Shown here piece by piece: positions 8,930 through 18,459 of a stretch of DNA of 64,000 bases. The stretch spans positions 212,825 through 276,824 of the forward strand of contig NZ_JACJOF010000004.1 of NCBI RefSeq assembly GCF_014695395.1, in the 5' to 3' direction. The stretch is from Nodosilinea sp. FACHB-131 (GTDB lineage: Bacteria; Cyanobacteriota; Cyanobacteriia; Phormidesmidales; Phormidesmidaceae). The position numbers and the translations under genes are program-made. Numbering within the stretch: position 1 is the first letter of the stretch; each line of letters begins with the position of its first letter. The notes beneath the pieces are model-generated. The model searched no databases. It saw only the letters and a list, made by a program, of their open reading frames with translations, and was not told the origin of the DNA.

Positions 8930-9724
8930 TTAGCTCGGTAGGCGCAGCGCTACAGTGTAGGACGGGCGCTGAGATTTTTCTCGTTGGGTTTTGACCAGGC
9001 GAAAATCTTGGTCGATATATAGATGGTCAAGGCGAGGCCGAGCTTTGGCGATTTGCTCGTATTGCTTTGTCGTAACGCGATTCTTACCCTGTGTGGGCAC
9101 AGCGGTTTGCTGCTGAGATGCAGGATTTTTTTGATAATTGGCTACAGTTTGATCGAACCAATCTTGAGCCGCCTCAGCACTAAAGGAAGGCGAACCAAAG
9201 CGCAAAACCTGCCGGATACAAACGTTTTGAATTTCCCAATAGTCTTGCCCTAGTTGCCCTGGAGCTGAGGGGTGATCAGCTTCCGCCAGCGCTTGAATTT
9301 CGTAGCTCTGCATGATCATGAAATCGTAACTGAGTAGCCAGCGAGAGACCCAGCTCAAAATTGGGGTTTTACGGCCCGGTTTGTAGCGGGCTAAATTGGC
9401 GTAAAAGCCATTGTCGTCAAAGATTTGGTAGGACTCGTGATGCACTCGGCCGGGGATGATGTCTTGAAACGGAATAGTAGACCAAATAGGAATCCAAATT
9501 CCTTTTAGCAAAGAGATTTGTTGATTCAAATCGGGAGTAGGGTTACGGCGTTCTAACTCACTAAAGAGCGGCAACAGGGTCTCGTTTGCTAAACGAACCT
9601 TCTTGGCCATTGGCTCAGCCTCTCGCTCGTCTACTTGCTTCAGCAGACTAGCTTTTAAGGTAGAAGTGCTGGCCGCTGCCAGGGCAGCAGCTTCAAAGGG
9701 AGGAGCTAATAAACCAGAGTTCAT
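8930..9724 (-). CDS. PAP/fibrillin-like (plastid-lipid-associated) protein
   Basis: A 264-residue soluble protein. After an Ala-rich helical start it has LFSELERRNPTPDLNQQ and LLKGIWIPIWSTIPFQD, matching the NPTP and L-x-G-x-W-x-x-x-(Y/W)-(S/T)-T pattern at the front of the PAP/fibrillin lipid-binding fold, and it ends with a beta-rich RPRLDHLYIDQDFRLVKTQR. PAP proteins associate with thylakoid membranes and lipid globules. The ATG at 9724 is chosen because a longer frame would run into hisA. It is 58 bp downstream of hisA on the same strand. Family assignment rests on two short motifs and is moderate. Confidence 0.6.
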   Translation of the reverse strand: MNSGLLAPPFEAAALAAASTSTLKASLLKQVDEREAEPMAKKVRLANETLLPLFSELERRNPTPDLNQQISLLKGIWIPIWSTIPFQDIIPGRVHHESYQIFDDNGFYANLARYKPGRKTPILSWVSRWLLSYDFMIMQSYEIQALAEADHPSAPGQLGQDYWEIQNVCIRQVLRFGSPSFSAEAAQDWFDQTVANYQKNPASQQQTAVPTQGKNRVTTKQYEQIAKARPRLDHLYIDQDFRLVKTQREKSQRPSYTVALRLPS

Positions 9725-9782
9725 ACTTAGATTTGCCTTGTGCAAAATAAGCCTACAGGCCGCTCCTTCACCATATCCATCC

Positions 9783-10556
9783 CTAAGCAAAGGCCGAATC
9801 ACCCAGGGACGGGGGCACATCCTGCCACCGCCCATTGCCCACCGCTCGCACGGCTTCTTTAAGGCTCACATCTCCCGTGTAGAGGGCTCGGCCCACAATT
9901 ACGCCGGTAACTCCCTGGCTCTCTAGAGCCAGCAGACTCAGCAGGTCGCGCAGGGCACCGACGCCACCAGAGGCAATCACCGGCATCGACACGGCCTCGG
10001 CCATGGCTCGCATGGCCGGGATGTTGGGGCCTTGCAGGGTGCCGTCGCGCTGGATATCCGTATAGATCACGGCCGCCGCGCCGCGCTGCTCCATTTGCTG
10101 AGCGAGGGCGATCGCGTCCACCTCCGAGGTTTCAAGCCAGCCGCGCGTGGCCACCTTGCCGTCGCGGGCGTCGATGCCAACGATGATCTGGCCAGGAAAT
10201 TCGCCGCTGAGATCGCTGACCAGCTCGGGATTTTCGATCGCAGCGGTGCCGAGGATGGCGTACTGCACGCCCAGGGAAAATAGATCGGTGACGCGGGCGC
10301 GATCGCGCAGCCCGCCCCCCACTTCGATGGGAATGTCTACGGCTTGGGCGATCGCCTCAATAGCCCGCCAGTTCTCAGGCTTGCCTGACTTGGCCCCGTC
10401 GAGATCTACCAGGTGTAGCCGAGTTGCCCCCTGGTCTACCCACTGCCGCGCCACCTCCACCGGGTTGTCGTTAAACACCTCGGTTTGGGCATAGTCGCCC
10501 TGATACAGCCGCACACAGCGACCGTCAATCAAATCAATAGCGGGGATGACTTCCAT
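9783..10556 (-). CDS. hisA: Phosphoribosylformimino-5-aminoimidazole carboxamide ribotide isomerase (HisA)
   Basis: Fourth step of histidine biosynthesis, an Amadori rearrangement of ProFAR to PRFAR. A 257-residue beta-alpha barrel of normal length. The first strand [20 protein letters not shown] carries the catalytic Asp, the phosphate-binding motifs GGGLRD and ASGGVG are present, and the second catalytic Asp is in [14 protein letters not shown] start. No other early his genes adjoin it, as is usual in cyanobacteria, where his genes are scattered; hisZ is 24 kb away. Confidence 0.97.
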   Translation of the reverse strand: MEVIPAIDLIDGRCVRLYQGDYAQTEVFNDNPVEVARQWVDQGATRLHLVDLDGAKSGKPENWRAIEAIAQAVDIPIEVGGGLRDRARVTDLFSLGVQYAILGTAAIENPELVSDLSGEFPGQIIVGIDARDGKVATRGWLETSEVDAIALAQQMEQRGAAAVIYTDIQRDGTLQGPNIPAMRAMAEAVSMPVIASGGVGALRDLLSLLALESQGVTGVIVGRALYTGDVSLKEAVRAVGNGRWQDVPPSLGDSAFA

Positions 10557-10691
10557 GGGTAGAAGAGAAGTAAACGTTCAATTCAACAGGCAAAATTCTG
10601 TGTGCCAAGTCTACCCATTCTATCGGGCTATACCCTATTCACCGGCCCCAAATTCCCGTAGACTCCTAAATGCGAATCACCACCGAGAGCC

Positions 10692-11468
10692 ATGCTAGAC
10701 CTGACTGGTAAAAACGCCCTGGTAACGGGCATTGCCAACAATAAATCTATTGCCTGGGGCATTGCCCAGCAGTTGCACAAAGCCGGGGCCAACCTAGGCA
10801 TCACCTACCTGCCCGACGAGAGAGGCAGGATGGAAGGCAAGGTCAAAGACCTGGTTGACCCCCTCAACCCCAGCTTGTTTTTGCCCTGCAATGTACAGGA
10901 TGAAGCCCAGGTTGAGCAGGTCTTCAGCACCATTGGCGAAAAGTGGGGCAAGCTCGATATTTTGATTCACTGCCTGGCCTTTGCCAATCGGGACGATCTA
11001 ACGGGCGACTTCAGCAATACGTCTAAAGCAGGCTTTCAGCTAGCGCTAGATGTCAGCGCCTACTCGTTAATTACCCTGGCACGTGGGGCTAAGCCGTTGA
11101 TGACCGATGGCGGCAGCATTGTTACCCTTACCTACTTGGGCGGCGCGCGGGTGGTGCCCAACTATAACGTTATGGGTATCGCTAAGGCAGCACTAGAAAT
11201 GAACGTGCGCTACCTAGCCTCTGAGCTTGGTCCCAACAATATTCGCGTCAACGGCATTTCCGCTGGCCCCATTCGCACCCTGGCTTCGTCAGCGGTGGGC
11301 GGCATTCTCGATATGATCCACCACGTCGAAGAAGTTGCTCCCCTGCGCCGCACCGTCACCCAGACCGAAGTGGGCAATACAGCGGCATTTCTGTGCAGCG
11401 ACCTATCCACGGGGATGACTGGCCAGATTCTCTACGTCGATTCTGGCTACTGCATCATGGGCATGTAG
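10692..11468 (+). CDS. fabI: Enoyl-[acyl-carrier-protein] reductase (NADH), FabI
   Basis: Last reduction step of the fatty-acid elongation cycle. A 258-residue SDR-fold protein of standard FabI length. It starts MLDLTGKNALVTGIANNKSIAWGIA, with the FabI-specific nucleotide-binding variant. The NVQDEAQV and HCLAFANRDDLTGDF segments are typical. The active-site pair fits FabI spacing: Tyr in VVPNYNVMGIAKAALEM and Lys in the same helix. It is monocistronic, divergent from hisA across a 135-bp gap. Confidence 0.97.
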   Translation: MLDLTGKNALVTGIANNKSIAWGIAQQLHKAGANLGITYLPDERGRMEGKVKDLVDPLNPSLFLPCNVQDEAQVEQVFSTIGEKWGKLDILIHCLAFANRDDLTGDFSNTSKAGFQLALDVSAYSLITLARGAKPLMTDGGSIVTLTYLGGARVVPNYNVMGIAKAALEMNVRYLASELGPNNIRVNGISAGPIRTLASSAVGGILDMIHHVEEVAPLRRTVTQTEVGNTAAFLCSDLSTGMTGQILYVDSGYCIMGM

Positions 11469-11611
11469 GGTCGGTGCAGTTCCTAGAGGTCTGAGTTGAC
11501 AGATCGACCTAGGCACAGCAAAGAAGAATCCTGGGATCTTGCTGCTGCAGATGGCTTAGTCGAGCTAGTTAAAATAGAGCCTGGAATCGCAGGGAATAAC
11601 TCGACGACAGT

Positions 11612-12808
11612 ATGACGAGAGCAGTCCTTCGACCTGGGCTGTGGACGGTGGTGGGTCTAGTCGCCGTGGGTGGGCTGCTGCGGGTTTCGGTCGATTGGCG
11701 ACTGCTGGGGCGATCGCTTACCTACCCAGATACCCCCATTACCTCGGCAGACTGGTACCAGCCTCAGCAACTCGTCCCCGGCGTTGGTCCTCAAGCCCCA
11801 CCGCTGGCGAAGGCCGAGCCGACCGAAATTCCGCCCGAGGCGCTGCAAAAGGCACTAGACTTTGCCGAGGAGCAAAACTCGGTGGCGCTGCTGGTGATGC
11901 ACCGCGATCGCCTGGTGCTGGAGCAATACTGGCAGGGCCACCAGGCCAATGACCCCGTCAACTCGATGTCGATGGTCAAAACTCTGCTGGCGCTGCTGAT
12001 CGGCGTGGCGATCGACGAAGGGCACATCGGCTCTATCCAAGACCCTGTCGACACCTACATCTCAGAATGGGCCAACGACCCCAGGGGCGACATTACCCTG
12101 GCCGACCTGCTCTACATGCAGTCGGGCTTGCGCAACGACAGCCGCATCGACACGCTGCGCTCTGACCTGGTGCAGCTCTACGGCGGCTCGAATACCCAAA
12201 AACTCATTCTGGATATTCCCTTGGAAAGCGCTCCTGGGGAGGCGTTCGACTATAGCAACTTCAACTCACAACTGCTCAGCATCGTGCTAGAGCGGGCCAC
12301 AGGAGAATCCTTTGGTGACTACCTGAGCCGTCGCCTCTGGCAGCCCCTAGGCGCGGGGGATGGCTTTCTCTGGCTAGACCGTCCGGGGGGGAGCGCAAAA
12401 CCTTTTTGCTGCTTTTTCGCCACCGCTCCAGACTGGGTGCGGCTGGGGCAAATGCTGCTGCACGGGGGTAAAGTGGGCGATCGCCAGGTCATCCCCAAAA
12501 GCTGGCTAGAGCAAATGTTGGTAGCATCGCCACTGGAGCCAACCTTTGGCCTGCACATTTGGCTCAAAGCCCGCACCGCCGACTACCCCCAGGTCAACCG
12601 GGCTTCGTCGGCCCCATTTGCCGCTGCCGACACATTTTATCTCGACGGTCGCCACCACCAGCGAGTGTACGTGATTCCGTCAGAGGAGCTGGTGATCGTG
12701 CGCCTGGGCGAAGAGCCCTTCGCCTGGAACGATGCGGTGATTGTGAATGCGATCGTGGAGGGGCTGCGATCGCGGCAGGAAAGCGATCGTGCTGGGTCAG
12801 TACCGTAG
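11612..12808 (+). CDS. Beta-lactamase-family serine hydrolase (class C / penicillin-binding-like)
   Basis: A 398-residue member of the serine beta-lactamase/esterase superfamily. The SxxK nucleophile motif is SMVK in NSMSMVKTLLALLIG (near residue 123), and the Y-x-N motif is YSNFN near residue 212. A hydrophobic N-terminal segment (TVVGLVAVGGLLRV) suggests a signal anchor, placing the enzyme in the periplasm. Related proteins are esterases, D-aminopeptidases or 6-aminohexanoate hydrolases, so the name should not be read as antibiotic resistance. Upstream DNA contains no obvious partner gene. Confidence 0.85.
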   Translation: MTRAVLRPGLWTVVGLVAVGGLLRVSVDWRLLGRSLTYPDTPITSADWYQPQQLVPGVGPQAPPLAKAEPTEIPPEALQKALDFAEEQNSVALLVMHRDRLVLEQYWQGHQANDPVNSMSMVKTLLALLIGVAIDEGHIGSIQDPVDTYISEWANDPRGDITLADLLYMQSGLRNDSRIDTLRSDLVQLYGGSNTQKLILDIPLESAPGEAFDYSNFNSQLLSIVLERATGESFGDYLSRRLWQPLGAGDGFLWLDRPGGSAKPFCCFFATAPDWVRLGQMLLHGGKVGDRQVIPKSWLEQMLVASPLEPTFGLHIWLKARTADYPQVNRASSAPFAAADTFYLDGRHHQRVYVIPSEELVIVRLGEEPFAWNDAVIVNAIVEGLRSRQESDRAGSVP

Positions 12809-12969
12809 CCCGATGCTCCCAGGACAATTGAGGCTAACTCTCTTGATGAGAGCCATCGCTTAAGGACTGCCGCCCAGGAAGGCGAAGCTTTGATTTTCCT
12901 TAAGGCTGACTTTCTGGGGGGCCGAATGTGGTTTACTAGCGTTTTTCTGCCCCAGGGTAGGCGTTCCTA

Positions 12970-15591
12970 ATGCTACGGCCTTCTGGTCTAGACTTGCCGT
13001 TGCCTCTCCGTCTCCAGCGATTGGTGCAGCGGGTTGCTGTCATTGTTGCCGTAGCCTGCTTTTTGGGATTGCTAGCCGCCAAAACAGAATGTGCAGCACC
13101 GCCACCCCGCGAGCCACTGGCCACCGACTTCTTCTCTCAGGCCCTAGATACTGGGGCTGAGCCCAACGGTGCCGTCACCAACTACGACCGCGCCCTCACC
13201 CTGCCCGCTAACCGAGTTGAGACCTTCCCACCCAAGCCTCTGCCTACCGCTCCCTTTCTGCGCCCCAACGGGCTGTGGAACGGAAGGCTCATTCTCCCCA
13301 GTGAGGCCGAATACGCTGCCGTCCCGGGCGACTGGGTGTGGATGGATCTGTGGTATAGCTCCCCTGACTTTCCTGAACTGGCAGGCCAAAGGGTGAAGCT
13401 CACCTGGAAACCCAATGCCCAATCCCAAGCCTATATGAAGGCCGTTACTCGTGATGTTGCCTTTAATAGCCAGGCCGAGCGGTTTTTGGCCAACGGCAAC
13501 ATATTGCCCACCCGGCTGAATGGCCGCAAGGCGGTCGGGCCGCTGCAATCTCTAGCGGGGGCACGACCCAACGATGACGTTACCGTCCGTTTGGCCGAGG
13601 TGGAGGTGGTCACAGAAGGCGATCGCCCCCTACTGCGGGTTGGCCTTGAGCCCATTCAAATCACCGGTAGAGAATATGGCCTGGTAAAGCTCCTGGGGCC
13701 TGACGAAACCGTCAAGACTTCGCCGCCTACGAGCTGCCCTGGTGAGCCGCCCTGCCCAACCGAATACTTTCGGGTTCAGTTTTATAACGCCGGATCGGGT
13801 AACTTTAGCGGTCCTACGGGCACTGTGCATATTCCGCAGCAGCCGGCGATGGCAGGCGATCGCTTCATGTCTAACCTGCGAAACTTGGTCGAGTCGCCCG
13901 CCGGCAGCGCTGGCTGGTATATCTATGGCAGCCGCGCCGAGGACGGTCTATTCACTGTGCAGGCCCTTAAGCCCAGAGCCCTGGTTCAGCTTCAGCCTGA
14001 CGATGTGGTGCTTGGGTTGGTCCCAGGTCGCCGCTACGTCGATCACGACAACTGGCAAGGCACGCCCCAGCGCCAAGGCACCCTTCAGCGCCTGCTGGTG
14101 AGCGCCACCGCTGGCAGTGCCGACACCGCCCAAGCCCAGTGGCAAGAGGGCGACTATGGCCTCGTGATTCACCTCTTCGGCGGCATCGGCGGCGAGAAAG
14201 CAGAGTTTGCTCCAGTCGGCACCATAACTGGCCACTTTGCCTACGGACTAGCGCAGGTGGTGCGCGAACCTATCACCAACGAGCTGCAGTTTGATATTCA
14301 GTACCAGCAGATCTACGCCCACAACCCTAACGGCATTGTGTCTGGTGCCCACGACTGGGCCGACTACATGGGCGACATGCAGCGGGGCTGGCTCGGCATT
14401 CGCCCCGTGTCCGATGTGGTGGTCAAGCTCGACGCCTTCATCGCTCCGTTTCAGTTTGGCGACATGCGCATTTCGCTGTTTCGCGAGCTGTTGCTACAGC
14501 TCCAGGTGATTGCAGCTCGCTATCGCGTTGGCGATGGCACGGGCGTGGCTCCGGTCACCCCCGCCACGTCCTGTGTGCAAGACTCGAACCAGGCCTTGTT
14601 TATTGCGATTCAGCAGATTCGCCGTCAGATCGACAGCCAGCCTGAGATTGCCGCCTGGGTGCAGCAAAACCCTGATAGCCCAGAGGTCGAGCGATCTCGA
14701 CGTTTTGCCGCTTTGGGCAACGACCTCGAAGCGATGCTGGTGCCCTACGGTGTGGTGCGTCCCGACTGGCAAGCCAATGCTGAATCGCTGGCTGGGGTTG
14801 ACTCAACCGGCGATCTTACCAACAGCCGCAGGTTGTTGAGCGGTATGCTCACCTGGCACAGCATGATGCCTCGTTGGGCCCACGACCGGGTAGCCCGCAT
14901 TTTTTTGGAGCATGGCGGTCAGCTGTGGTTTTTGCGTACCAACATGGTGGGCGGCTTTGACCCGATGGTGCAGCCGCTTCCCCCGACGACTTTTTTTGGG
15001 GGTGTTCTCATTTTGGGACGGGGCACCCAGCGGCTGGCCGATGCCTTTGCCACCGGGTTGAGCTGGCCCATGGGCTTGCTGGGGCTGGTCATGCTGTCGC
15101 TCTACGGCCTGGTGGCGCTGCCCTTTGGGTTGAGAAAACGATTTTTGGTGCGGCAGCAGGCGGTGGTTAGCCCAGTAGGCTTTGCTCTGGACGCCCTGCG
15201 CCGCTTCGTTGCCCCTGCCCTGCTCGAAGAAACGATCTTTCGCGTCATACTGCTGCCCCACCCGGTGGAAGGGGTGCCCAGCGATCGCTGGCTGCTGTGG
15301 GGCATCGTCAGCTTTGTGGCGTTTATTCTGTATCACGTTGTGTTGGATAGAACCCTGTACAGAGGGGCTGGGGCTGGCCTCTCTGACCCTCGCTTTTTGG
15401 TGCTAGCGGGCTGGTTGGGGCTGGTACTGATCGGCGCGTATTGGATTACGGGATCACTTTGGTTGGTGGTGCTGATGCACTGGGTGGTGGTGCTGGTGTG
15501 GGTGTATCGCTTTGGCGGCTGGGCGCGGTTGGGTGGTGTGAGGGCGGTCCGGGGTAGAGGGCGCAAGCCGATCGCGCCGTTTCGGCAGTGA
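12970..15591 (+). CDS. Large exported protein with GDYXXLXY-like region and C-terminal CPBP-type intramembrane protease module
   Basis: An 873-residue protein with three parts. First, an N-terminal membrane anchor (VAVIVAVACFLGLLAAK, about 17-35). Second, a large hydrophilic region of about 600 residues with PGDWVWMDLWYSS near 118, like the GDYXXLXY family of membrane-associated proteins, plus several beta-rich stretches. Third, a C-terminal membrane module from about 690 to 860. The third part contains EETIFR near 752 and FILYH near 787, then a His in LMHWV near 836. EExxxR and FxxxH are the metal-site motifs of CPBP (CaaX/bacteriocin-processing) glutamic proteases. The last CPBP motif normally has an Asn four residues after His, which is not seen here, and the module has few helices. 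An active protease is therefore possible but unproven. ATG start. Confidence 0.6.
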   Translation: MLRPSGLDLPLPLRLQRLVQRVAVIVAVACFLGLLAAKTECAAPPPREPLATDFFSQALDTGAEPNGAVTNYDRALTLPANRVETFPPKPLPTAPFLRPNGLWNGRLILPSEAEYAAVPGDWVWMDLWYSSPDFPELAGQRVKLTWKPNAQSQAYMKAVTRDVAFNSQAERFLANGNILPTRLNGRKAVGPLQSLAGARPNDDVTVRLAEVEVVTEGDRPLLRVGLEPIQITGREYGLVKLLGPDETVKTSPPTSCPGEPPCPTEYFRVQFYNAGSGNFSGPTGTVHIPQQPAMAGDRFMSNLRNLVESPAGSAGWYIYGSRAEDGLFTVQALKPRALVQLQPDDVVLGLVPGRRYVDHDNWQGTPQRQGTLQRLLVSATAGSADTAQAQWQEGDYGLVIHLFGGIGGEKAEFAPVGTITGHFAYGLAQVVREPITNELQFDIQYQQIYAHNPNGIVSGAHDWADYMGDMQRGWLGIRPVSDVVVKLDAFIAPFQFGDMRISLFRELLLQLQVIAARYRVGDGTGVAPVTPATSCVQDSNQALFIAIQQIRRQIDSQPEIAAWVQQNPDSPEVERSRRFAALGNDLEAMLVPYGVVRPDWQANAESLAGVDSTGDLTNSRRLLSGMLTWHSMMPRWAHDRVARIFLEHGGQLWFLRTNMVGGFDPMVQPLPPTTFFGGVLILGRGTQRLADAFATGLSWPMGLLGLVMLSLYGLVALPFGLRKRFLVRQQAVVSPVGFALDALRRFVAPALLEETIFRVILLPHPVEGVPSDRWLLWGIVSFVAFILYHVVLDRTLYRGAGAGLSDPRFLVLAGWLGLVLIGAYWITGSLWLVVLMHWVVVLVWVYRFGGWARLGGVRAVRGRGRKPIAPFRQ

Positions 15592-15784
15592 CGGGCTTGC
15601 AGTGTAAGGCTACGGGAATAGGTAGAAATGACGATGCGATCGCCCAAAAATTTACCTAGGCACTCTTAGATTCCTGTGGCACAATACCCAGCGGAGCATT
15701 GCAGACCAGTGGGTGGCCCCACCGCCGCCTGCGACAGGTCATCTGTCGCTGATGTTTATCTAAAGGAAAGCAAGGGTGTTCCCT

Positions 15785-16918
15785 ATGTCTTTGACTGATA
15801 CTGATTTGTCGCCCAACCAAGATTTTTTCAACGAAGAAGAAGCTGTTGTTGAATTTACTCCCAACGAATCCTTCTTCAGCAGCACCAGTGTGTTGACCCT
15901 GCTAGCCGCTTTCGACCCCAGCTTTGCTGACCTAGTGGCCGATTTGGCCAGCGGCCTGCCCGATGCTACTGGCCAAATTTCTGTGGAAGATGGCCGGTTT
16001 GCTGCCAACCTGCTGCTGGCCGATGGCACGGCCCTAACGGGCACCTTTGATGCCCCTACAACTCTGCGAGGCTTTGCCGATCTGGCCGCTGTCTCAGATG
16101 GCACCTTCACCCTAGATGGGGGAATCTTAGAGGCGGCGATCGCCACTGATGGTCAAACAGCTACCTTGCCACCGGTTGACCTAGCTGCTGCCGCTAGCAC
16201 CTTCGTGCTAGATGCCATCAATGCCATTGATGACACCGTACCGTTTGCCAACGGCGCGTTTACCCTCGATTTAGCCACAGCTCTAGGCCCCCTCAGCGGC
16301 ACCGTGGATGTGGCCGGGGGTGATCTCAACCTCGATCTGGCCACGCCTTTTGGCCAGCTAGTAGCCGACATTGACTTTGAGGATGACGCGGTCTTCCCCT
16401 TCGCTACGGCGCTGCCTCTGGTGAGCGACATCAACGGTGTCGTGGACTTTAACAGCGGCAATATTGTGGCATCCTCAAGTGTCTATGGCGATCTGTCGGT
16501 GCCCCTCTCGGCGGTGACTGGGTCGCTGAATTTCGCTGACGGACTGGCTAGTTTAGACGCCTCGGTGCCCATCAGCCCTAGTCTGAGCCTGCCGGTCGCG
16601 ACCGATCTTAACATCGGTCCATTGGCTAGTGAATATGTGGCCGGGTTTGTTCAAGACCTAAACGGTACTGGTACGATCACCGACGGCGTGCTTGATGCTG
16701 CGATCGAAAGCCCATTGGGGCTGTTTGAAACCGCCTTTGACGTAGTGGCCTTCACCAACCAGGGCGCCGACTTCTTTGCCGGTATCGATGGCGTTATTGA
16801 TGTCAGTGGCGGCATTGCTACGGCCTCGTTGACTACGCCCCTCGGCGACATCAACGACAGCTTTGACCTAGCAACCGTAGCACCAGCGCTGGAAGGTTCT
16901 GCCGCTGCGCCGATCTAG
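15785..16918 (+). CDS. Extremely acidic, lysine-free repeat protein, unknown function
   Basis: A 377-residue protein that I cannot assign to a family. It contains no Lys, Cys, His or Trp and only two Arg, against dozens of Asp/Glu, so its pI must be very low. No signal peptide or transmembrane helix is evident. It consists of at least five degenerate repeats of roughly 30-60 residues built around N/D-G-x-(F/I/V)-x-(L/V)-x-x-G, then alternating hydrophobics and (T/S)-P-(L/F)-G, as in NGAFTLDLATALGPLSGTVD and DGVIDVSGGIATASLTTPLG. Regular strands suggest a beta-solenoid. The ATG follows AAAGGAAAGCAAGG; a GTG at 15776 is the alternative. The composition fits a protein exported unfolded without a signal peptide, but no RTX nonapeptides are seen. 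A terminator follows. Confidence 0.75.
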   Translation: MSLTDTDLSPNQDFFNEEEAVVEFTPNESFFSSTSVLTLLAAFDPSFADLVADLASGLPDATGQISVEDGRFAANLLLADGTALTGTFDAPTTLRGFADLAAVSDGTFTLDGGILEAAIATDGQTATLPPVDLAAAASTFVLDAINAIDDTVPFANGAFTLDLATALGPLSGTVDVAGGDLNLDLATPFGQLVADIDFEDDAVFPFATALPLVSDINGVVDFNSGNIVASSSVYGDLSVPLSAVTGSLNFADGLASLDASVPISPSLSLPVATDLNIGPLASEYVAGFVQDLNGTGTITDGVLDAAIESPLGLFETAFDVVAFTNQGADFFAGIDGVIDVSGGIATASLTTPLGDINDSFDLATVAPALEGSAAAPI

Positions 16919-16959
16919 GCGATCGCAAAGCCTCCAAAGAGCCTCTCAGACAGAACTGT

Positions 16960-17017
16960 AGGAGGGTGCATGATCCTTTCGGGGTCGGGTTTTAGCCGTT
17001 GCACTCTCCTTTTTTTG
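16960..17017 (+). terminator. Rho-independent terminator after the acidic repeat protein gene
   Basis: Arms AGGAGGGTGCA (16960-16970) and TGCACTCTCCT (17000-17010), one G-U pair, followed by a run of T. It lies 41 bp after the stop. Confidence 0.8.
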
Positions 17018-17099
17018 GTCTTTTAGAAGAGCCCCGGCTATCCCTCGGGTAGCTATTGCTGCGTTATGCGTCTCATCGCCCTGAAGACCCAACGCACCT

Positions 17100-17831
17100 C
17101 TACACCCCCTGAGGCGTTTCTTGCCAGAGCTGGGTGGTTTGGCGCAGGCTGCGGAAGTCGCCATTGCCAATAATTAAATGGTCGAGCACCGGCACGGCAA
17201 GAATCTGCGCCCCCTGAAGGAGCTGACGGGTGAGCGAGAGGTCGTCGGGGGAAGGTTCGAGGTTGCCTGAGGGATGGTTGTGCGCCACAATGCAGCGCAC
17301 GGCGCCGTGGCGAATTACGGTTTTGAAGATTTCTCTGGGGTGAGCCAAGGTTTCGGTGGCGGTGCCGATAGTAATTACCTTGGTGCCCATCAGCCGGTGG
17401 CGCACGTCGAGCAGCACTACGGCGAAGCGCTCCTGGGCTTGCCACATCAATTCGTGGCTGAGCGCGGCGGCGGCAATGGCGGGGTCATCTACGACAGTTT
17501 TTTCGGGCGGAATCGCTTGCAGCACCCGTTTCCCCAGCTCAATGGCGGCTAATATGGTGGTGGCTTTAGCCGGGCCAACGCCTGAGATTTGCTCCAGATC
17601 GTGGGCCGACACATCCCTTAAAGAGGTGAGCGGATCGCGCTGGTTTTGCCCCATTTCTTGCAGAATGAGCTGGCCTAGCCCCACCGCTGACAGCTTGCCT
17701 GGCCCCTGGCCAGTGCCCAGCAGAATGGCCAGTAGCTCTGCGGCCGAGAGGCTTTTAGCCCCGTAAGATAGCAGCCGTTCTCGCGGGCGATCGCTCGACG
17801 GCATGTCCAACATGCGGACATGGTAGGTCAT
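17100..17831 (-). CDS. radC: RadC family JAB-domain protein
   Basis: A 243-residue RadC protein. The N-terminal helix-hairpin-helix part ([20 protein letters not shown] and [20 protein letters not shown]) is followed by the JAMM/MPN+ metal site: [14 protein letters not shown], with the upstream Glu likely in [12 protein letters not shown]. RadC was once linked to DNA repair but its biochemical role is not established. The ATG beginning MTYHVRM is chosen; earlier frame residues are not conserved-looking. It is divergent from the DUF1824 gene across a short region of about 100 bp. Confidence 0.93.
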   Translation of the reverse strand: MTYHVRMLDMPSSDRPRERLLSYGAKSLSAAELLAILLGTGQGPGKLSAVGLGQLILQEMGQNQRDPLTSLRDVSAHDLEQISGVGPAKATTILAAIELGKRVLQAIPPEKTVVDDPAIAAAALSHELMWQAQERFAVVLLDVRHRLMGTKVITIGTATETLAHPREIFKTVIRHGAVRCIVAHNHPSGNLEPSPDDLSLTRQLLQGAQILAVPVLDHLIIGNGDFRSLRQTTQLWQETPQGV

Positions 17832-17927
17832 GTGGCACCTCTGGTAGCTGGGCCAGGGGCCCATTGCTAGTAAGCCCAAACCGCTTTGGGATAATTCACC
17901 TCCGAAACAGACAACAGAGAACTCCCT

Positions 17928-18362
17928 ATGACCACCTCACCTTTTCCCGCCGCCGCTGCGATCGCCGCCATTCGCCAGCGGCTGGGCCAGTTTAGCTGCC
18001 TCACCACGCCGCCCACCCTTAGCGATGCCGAAGCCGCCCAGGTGCGGGCTGACCTGAGCGACTTTAACGACTGGTCTGATTACCAAACCTTGGGCATTTG
18101 CGCCGATACCTTGGCTGAGGGGCAGCAAGCCCTAGAGTTGTTTTTGAAAGCCCTCGGGGTTACCGTCAGCCTGGACCTGCCTGCCCGTGAGGGAGCGGTT
18201 TATCTCAAGTTCAACACCCTTAAAGGCGCGTGGTATTTGGATGACTACAGCGGTCAATCGCGCGGGGTGCTAATCACCTTCCACACCTCTGACCCTGAGG
18301 TAACTGAATTGTCGGGCACCTACGGCCCGTTTCCGTTCGACCTGTTCCCAGCGCAGCCCTAG
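17928..18362 (+). CDS. DUF1824 family protein
   Basis: A 144-residue soluble protein typical of the cyanobacterial family DUF1824. Recognisable parts are [40 protein letters not shown] and [20 protein letters not shown] followed by a short C-terminal FDLFPAQP. Function is unknown; the family is nearly confined to cyanobacteria and plastid-bearing eukaryotes. ATG start just after GAACTCCCT. It ends at a strong shared terminator. Confidence 0.85.
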   Translation: MTTSPFPAAAAIAAIRQRLGQFSCLTTPPTLSDAEAAQVRADLSDFNDWSDYQTLGICADTLAEGQQALELFLKALGVTVSLDLPAREGAVYLKFNTLKGAWYLDDYSGQSRGVLITFHTSDPEVTELSGTYGPFPFDLFPAQP

Positions 18363-18383
18363 TCGATTGAGGTTGAGAGTGCA

Positions 18384-18431
18384 GCAAAAAGGCTTCAGGT
18401 ATGAGTATGTTTCTACCTGAAGCCTTTTTGC
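18384..18431. terminator. Bidirectional terminator between DUF1824 and AMIN-like gene
   Basis: Perfect 18-bp arms GCAAAAAGGCTTCAGGTA (18384-18401) and its complement (18414-18431), loop 12 nt. A/T runs at the base give a T-tract on each strand, fitting the two convergent genes. Confidence 0.92.
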
Positions 18432-18459
18432 TTGCCTGTTCTGCTGGATTAGTGCTGGT

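Noticed and set aside
11612..12808. Serine hydrolase considered as an antibiotic-resistance beta-lactamase
   Set aside because: SxxK and YxN are shared by esterases and peptidases of the superfamily; nothing specific to lactam hydrolysis is visible.
14803..15336. 177-codon reverse frame inside the CPBP-like gene
   Set aside because: Gln/His/Pro-rich composition typical of an antisense shadow; the plus-strand frame has clear membrane and motif structure.
12970..15591. CPBP ('Abi') module considered as phage abortive-infection defence
   Set aside because: The old Abi name covers many immunity and processing proteases; no defence genes surround it.
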